Source: UBA1715 sp045600045 (lineage in GTDB: Bacteria; Bacteroidota; Bacteroidia; Bacteroidales; UBA1715). From it: a DNA stretch of 64,000 bases. Below are positions 62,118 to 64,000 of the stretch, piece after piece. The position numbers and the translations under genes were made by a program. Under the pieces are notes generated by a model. The model did not search any database and was not told the origin of the DNA. It saw only the letters and a list, made by a program, of their open reading frames with translations. The stretch's first letter is position 1, and every line of letters starts with the position of its first letter. The stretch is taken from positions 53,084 through 117,083 of the forward strand of contig JAZRXD010000015.1 of the NCBI GenBank assembly GCA_045600045.1, given 5' to 3'.

Positions 62118-64000
62118 ATGAAACGAATAGTAATATTATTCATATTTATATTTGGAATATTGCAACTGCAAGCACAAGACTATTATTTTTCGGTAAGTGC
62201 TACAAAAAAGGTTATGTTTTCTCCAGGAAACTTGCAATATCAAGCAAGTACAAATACATGGCGTTTTGCAGAACATCAATACGATTTTATTGGTTTAACA
62301 GGGAACAAAAATAGATCTGCAACATACGATGGCTGGATTGATTTGTTTGCATGGGGAACATCCGGTTGGAATAGTGGTTCCAAAGAATATCAACCATACG
62401 CATCGGGAAATGATCACGGAAATTTTCAAATTGGAGGAGATTCGAAAAATAGTTTAACTGGAGCATATGCCAATGGCGATTGGGGCGTGTATAATAAAAT
62501 ATCAAACGGAGGAAACGAAGCAGGCCTATGGCGCTTACTCACACTTGACGAATACACCTATTTAACAAAGACACGAACAAATGCAAGCTCAAAAATGGGT
62601 GTCGCTTCAATAAATGGGAACAATGGTTTAATTCTATTACCAGACAATTGGGTTCAACCAACGGGCGTCACTTTTTCAAGCGGGTTTGCTTCAAGCGAAA
62701 GCAGCGATGAGTATAAAACAAAGAATAACTATACTTTGGCAGAATGGGGAAAAATGGAACTGAACGGAGCTATTTTTTTACCTGCCGCCGGAGTTCGTGA
62801 CCATGACGGAACCCACAATCGTTTAGGCGAATATTGGTCTTCGACAAGTAACACAAACGAAGCAAATCAATCATATCAATTAGCAATTAAAAGCAATCAA
62901 GTTATACCAAACGCAGCAGGGTGGCGTGACTTATGGCGTTCGGTTCGTTTGGTTCGAGATTTTTATTGGACTTGGCTTGACGATTACAGCGAAGCAACAT
63001 TGCATATTAAAGACGATGAATATGTTACAACACCAACATTTGAAATTAGCACACCTGCAACTTGCAAATCTGAAGGAGAAAAAATCTATACAGCAAAAGT
63101 TCTGTTAGATGGACAAGAATACATTGACACAAAAACTGTCGTTCTTCCTGCTATCGACCACGACTACAAAAAGGACAGCTGGACTTGGACTGCGGATTAT
63201 TCAACAGCATCTGTAAAATTCGTCTGTCAAAACGATAATACTCACGTGGAAAACGTGGATGCCATTGTCACATCGGACGAAACAAAACCAACTTGCACAA
63301 CCGACGGGAAAATAACATATACAGCAAAAGCAACATTCAACGGTGACGAATACGTTGATACAAAAGATGTTGTTCTTCCGGCTATCGACCACGACTACAA
63401 ACAGGACAACTGGACTTGGGCTGCGGATTATTCAACAGCGTCTTTAAAATTCGTCTGTCAAAACGATAATACTCACGTGGAAAACGTGGATGCCATTGTC
63501 ACATCGGACGAAACAAAACCAACTTGCACAACCGACGGGAAAATAACCTACACCGCAAAGGCTACATTCAACGGTGACGAATACATTGACACAAAAGATG
63601 TTGTTCTTCCGGCCATCGACCACGACTACCAACAGGACAACTGGACTTGGGCTACGGATTATTCAACGGCGTCTTTAAAATTCAGTTGTCAAAACGACAA
63701 CAAGCATGTGGAAAATATTGATGCCGTTATTACATCTGACGAAACAAAACCAACTTGCACAACCGACGGGAAAATAACATACACAGCAAAAGCTACGTTC
63801 AACGGTGACGAATATGTTGACACAAAAGATGTTGTTCTTCCGGCCATCGACCACGACTACAAACAGGACAACTGGACTTGGGCTGCGGATTATTCAACGG
63901 CGTCTTTAAAATTCATTTGTCAAAACGACAACAAGCATGTGGAAAATATTGATGCCGTTGTCACATCGGACGAAACAAAACCAACTTGCACAACCGACGG
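62118..64000 (+). CDS. Secreted repeat protein with SUMF/FISUMP-like N-terminal domain (partial, 3' end outside window)
   Basis: An ATG at 62118 starts a frame open for 627 codons to the window end. Signal peptide MKRIVILFIFIFGILQLQAQ. Residues about 21-285 form a domain common in Bacteroidales: KKVMFSPGNLQYQASTNTWR, DGWIDLFAWGTSGWN, DWGVYN, LWRLLTLDEYTYL, LILLPDNW, GAIFLPAAGVRDHDG, EYWSS and SVRLVRDF, related to formylglycine-enzyme-like or major paralogous domains. After that come repeats of about 77 residues. Only 19 bases follow porV, so it is probably co-transcribed and may be a T9SS cargo; a sorting domain would be outside the window. Confidence 0.8.
   Translation, partial: MKRIVILFIFIFGILQLQAQDYYFSVSATKKVMFSPGNLQYQASTNTWRFAEHQYDFIGLTGNKNRSATYDGWIDLFAWGTSGWNSGSKEYQPYASGNDHGNFQIGGDSKNSLTGAYANGDWGVYNKISNGGNEAGLWRLLTLDEYTYLTKTRTNASSKMGVASINGNNGLILLPDNWVQPTGVTFSSGFASSESSDEYKTKNNYTLAEWGKMELNGAIFLPAAGVRDHDGTHNRLGEYWSSTSNTNEANQSYQLAIKSNQVIPNAAGWRDLWRSVRLVRDFYWTWLDDYSEATLHIKDDEYVTTPTFEISTPATCKSEGEKIYTAKVLLDGQEYIDTKTVVLPAIDHDYKKDSWTWTADYSTASVKFVCQNDNTHVENVDAIVTSDETKPTCTTDGKITYTAKATFNGDEYVDTKDVVLPAIDHDYKQDNWTWAADYSTASLKFVCQNDNTHVENVDAIVTSDETKPTCTTDGKITYTAKATFNGDEYIDTKDVVLPAIDHDYQQDNWTWATDYSTASLKFSCQNDNKHVENIDAVITSDETKPTCTTDGKITYTAKATFNGDEYVDTKDVVLPAIDHDYKQDNWTWAADYSTASLKFICQNDNKHVENIDAVVTSDETKPTCTTD
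62967..64000 (+). repeat. Tandem in-frame repeats, 231 bp (77 aa) period, five copies seen (last cut)
   Basis: The core GACCACGACTAC recurs at a constant 231-base step (units begin at 63151, 63382, 63613 and 63844). An earlier, diverged unit of about 213 bases precedes them. Each unit encodes a WTWAADYSTASLKF block, a C....N block, an acidic DETKPTCTTDGK block and a YTAKATFNGDEYVDTKDVVL block. Units 1 and 2 share one sequence variant (acgataatactcacgtgg) and 3 and 4 another (acgacaacaagcatgtgg). Confidence 0.95.

Noticed and set aside
63201..63632. Repeated minus-strand frames opposite the 231-bp units
   Set aside because: They are identical because the repeats are; the plus strand has a signal peptide and a continuous frame.
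62967..64000. CRISPR array
   Set aside because: The repeats are 231 bases with no spacers and are translated in frame as protein repeats.
1..64000. Prophage, insertion sequence or integrated element
   Set aside because: No integrase, transposase, phage gene or direct-repeat attachment sites were seen, including beside the two tRNA genes.

Overview
The window is chromosomal DNA of a member of the Bacteroidota, most likely Bacteroidales. The DNA is AT-rich. Promoters look like the Bacteroidota type (TAnnTTTG at -7, sometimes with TTG 18-20 bases upstream) and there are no clear Shine-Dalgarno sites. There are type IX secretion system (T9SS) parts (a PorP/SprF-like protein, a TPR/beta-propeller partner, PorV), a giant T9SS cargo, and surface lipoproteins. 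No phage or insertion sequence was seen. Species cannot be named from the sequence; GH8 and GH43 genes suggest a plant-polysaccharide or gut-type lifestyle.

Layout. 1-5.6 kb: the end of a T9SS-type gene pair, metG, an S66 LD-carboxypeptidase and a DUF4412-type secreted protein. 5.8-16 kb: one 3383-residue protein with an N-terminal GH8 glycosidase, carbohydrate-binding-like modules, long Ig-like/BIG2 arrays and a C-terminal T9SS sorting domain. Behind its promoter lies a decayed SpoIIE-type phosphatase. 16.6-23.3 kb: a lipoprotein, nudC, a Tat-exported 4Fe-4S aldo-keto reductase next to tatA-tatC, then an ECF sigma factor overlapping a membrane protein that ends in a T9SS type-B-like domain. 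23.3-30.8 kb: tamB and tsaD (divergent), then a SiaB-SiaC fusion, a stand-alone SiaC and a lipoprotein. 31.3-34.5 kb: a five-gene envelope cassette with a VTC polyphosphate-polymerase-like protein, DUF4956 and DUF2490. 34.5-38.2 kb: EI24 protein, GH43 enzyme, purB.

38.3-52 kb is a minus-strand exopolysaccharide/O-antigen operon led by a UDP-sugar dehydrogenase. It encodes a nonulosonic-acid synthase, a CMP-nonulosonate synthetase fused to a HAD phosphatase, a flippase, two pyruvyl transferases, a ferredoxin-like F420-dehydrogenase homologue, four glycosyltransferases and an EpsG/Wzy-like polymerase interrupted by one in-frame TAA. 52-64 kb: parE, tRNA-Leu and tRNA-Cys, an O-methyltransferase, xseA, an efp/SpoIIE-phosphatase/sirtuin operon, a polysaccharide deacetylase with a glycosyltransferase, porV, and a secreted protein that runs off the end inside near-identical 231-bp repeats.

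How the genes connect. PorV and the PorP-like protein belong to the machinery that would export the giant GH8 protein through its C-terminal domain. The ECF sigma factor and its partner may form a regulatory pair that senses T9SS-type domains in the periplasm (inference). The SiaBC proteins and the GAF-SpoIIE phosphatase are the parts of a phospho-switch, although no diguanylate cyclase is present here. The nonulosonate genes look like the phosphorylated (KDN or Neu5Ac 9-phosphate) route.
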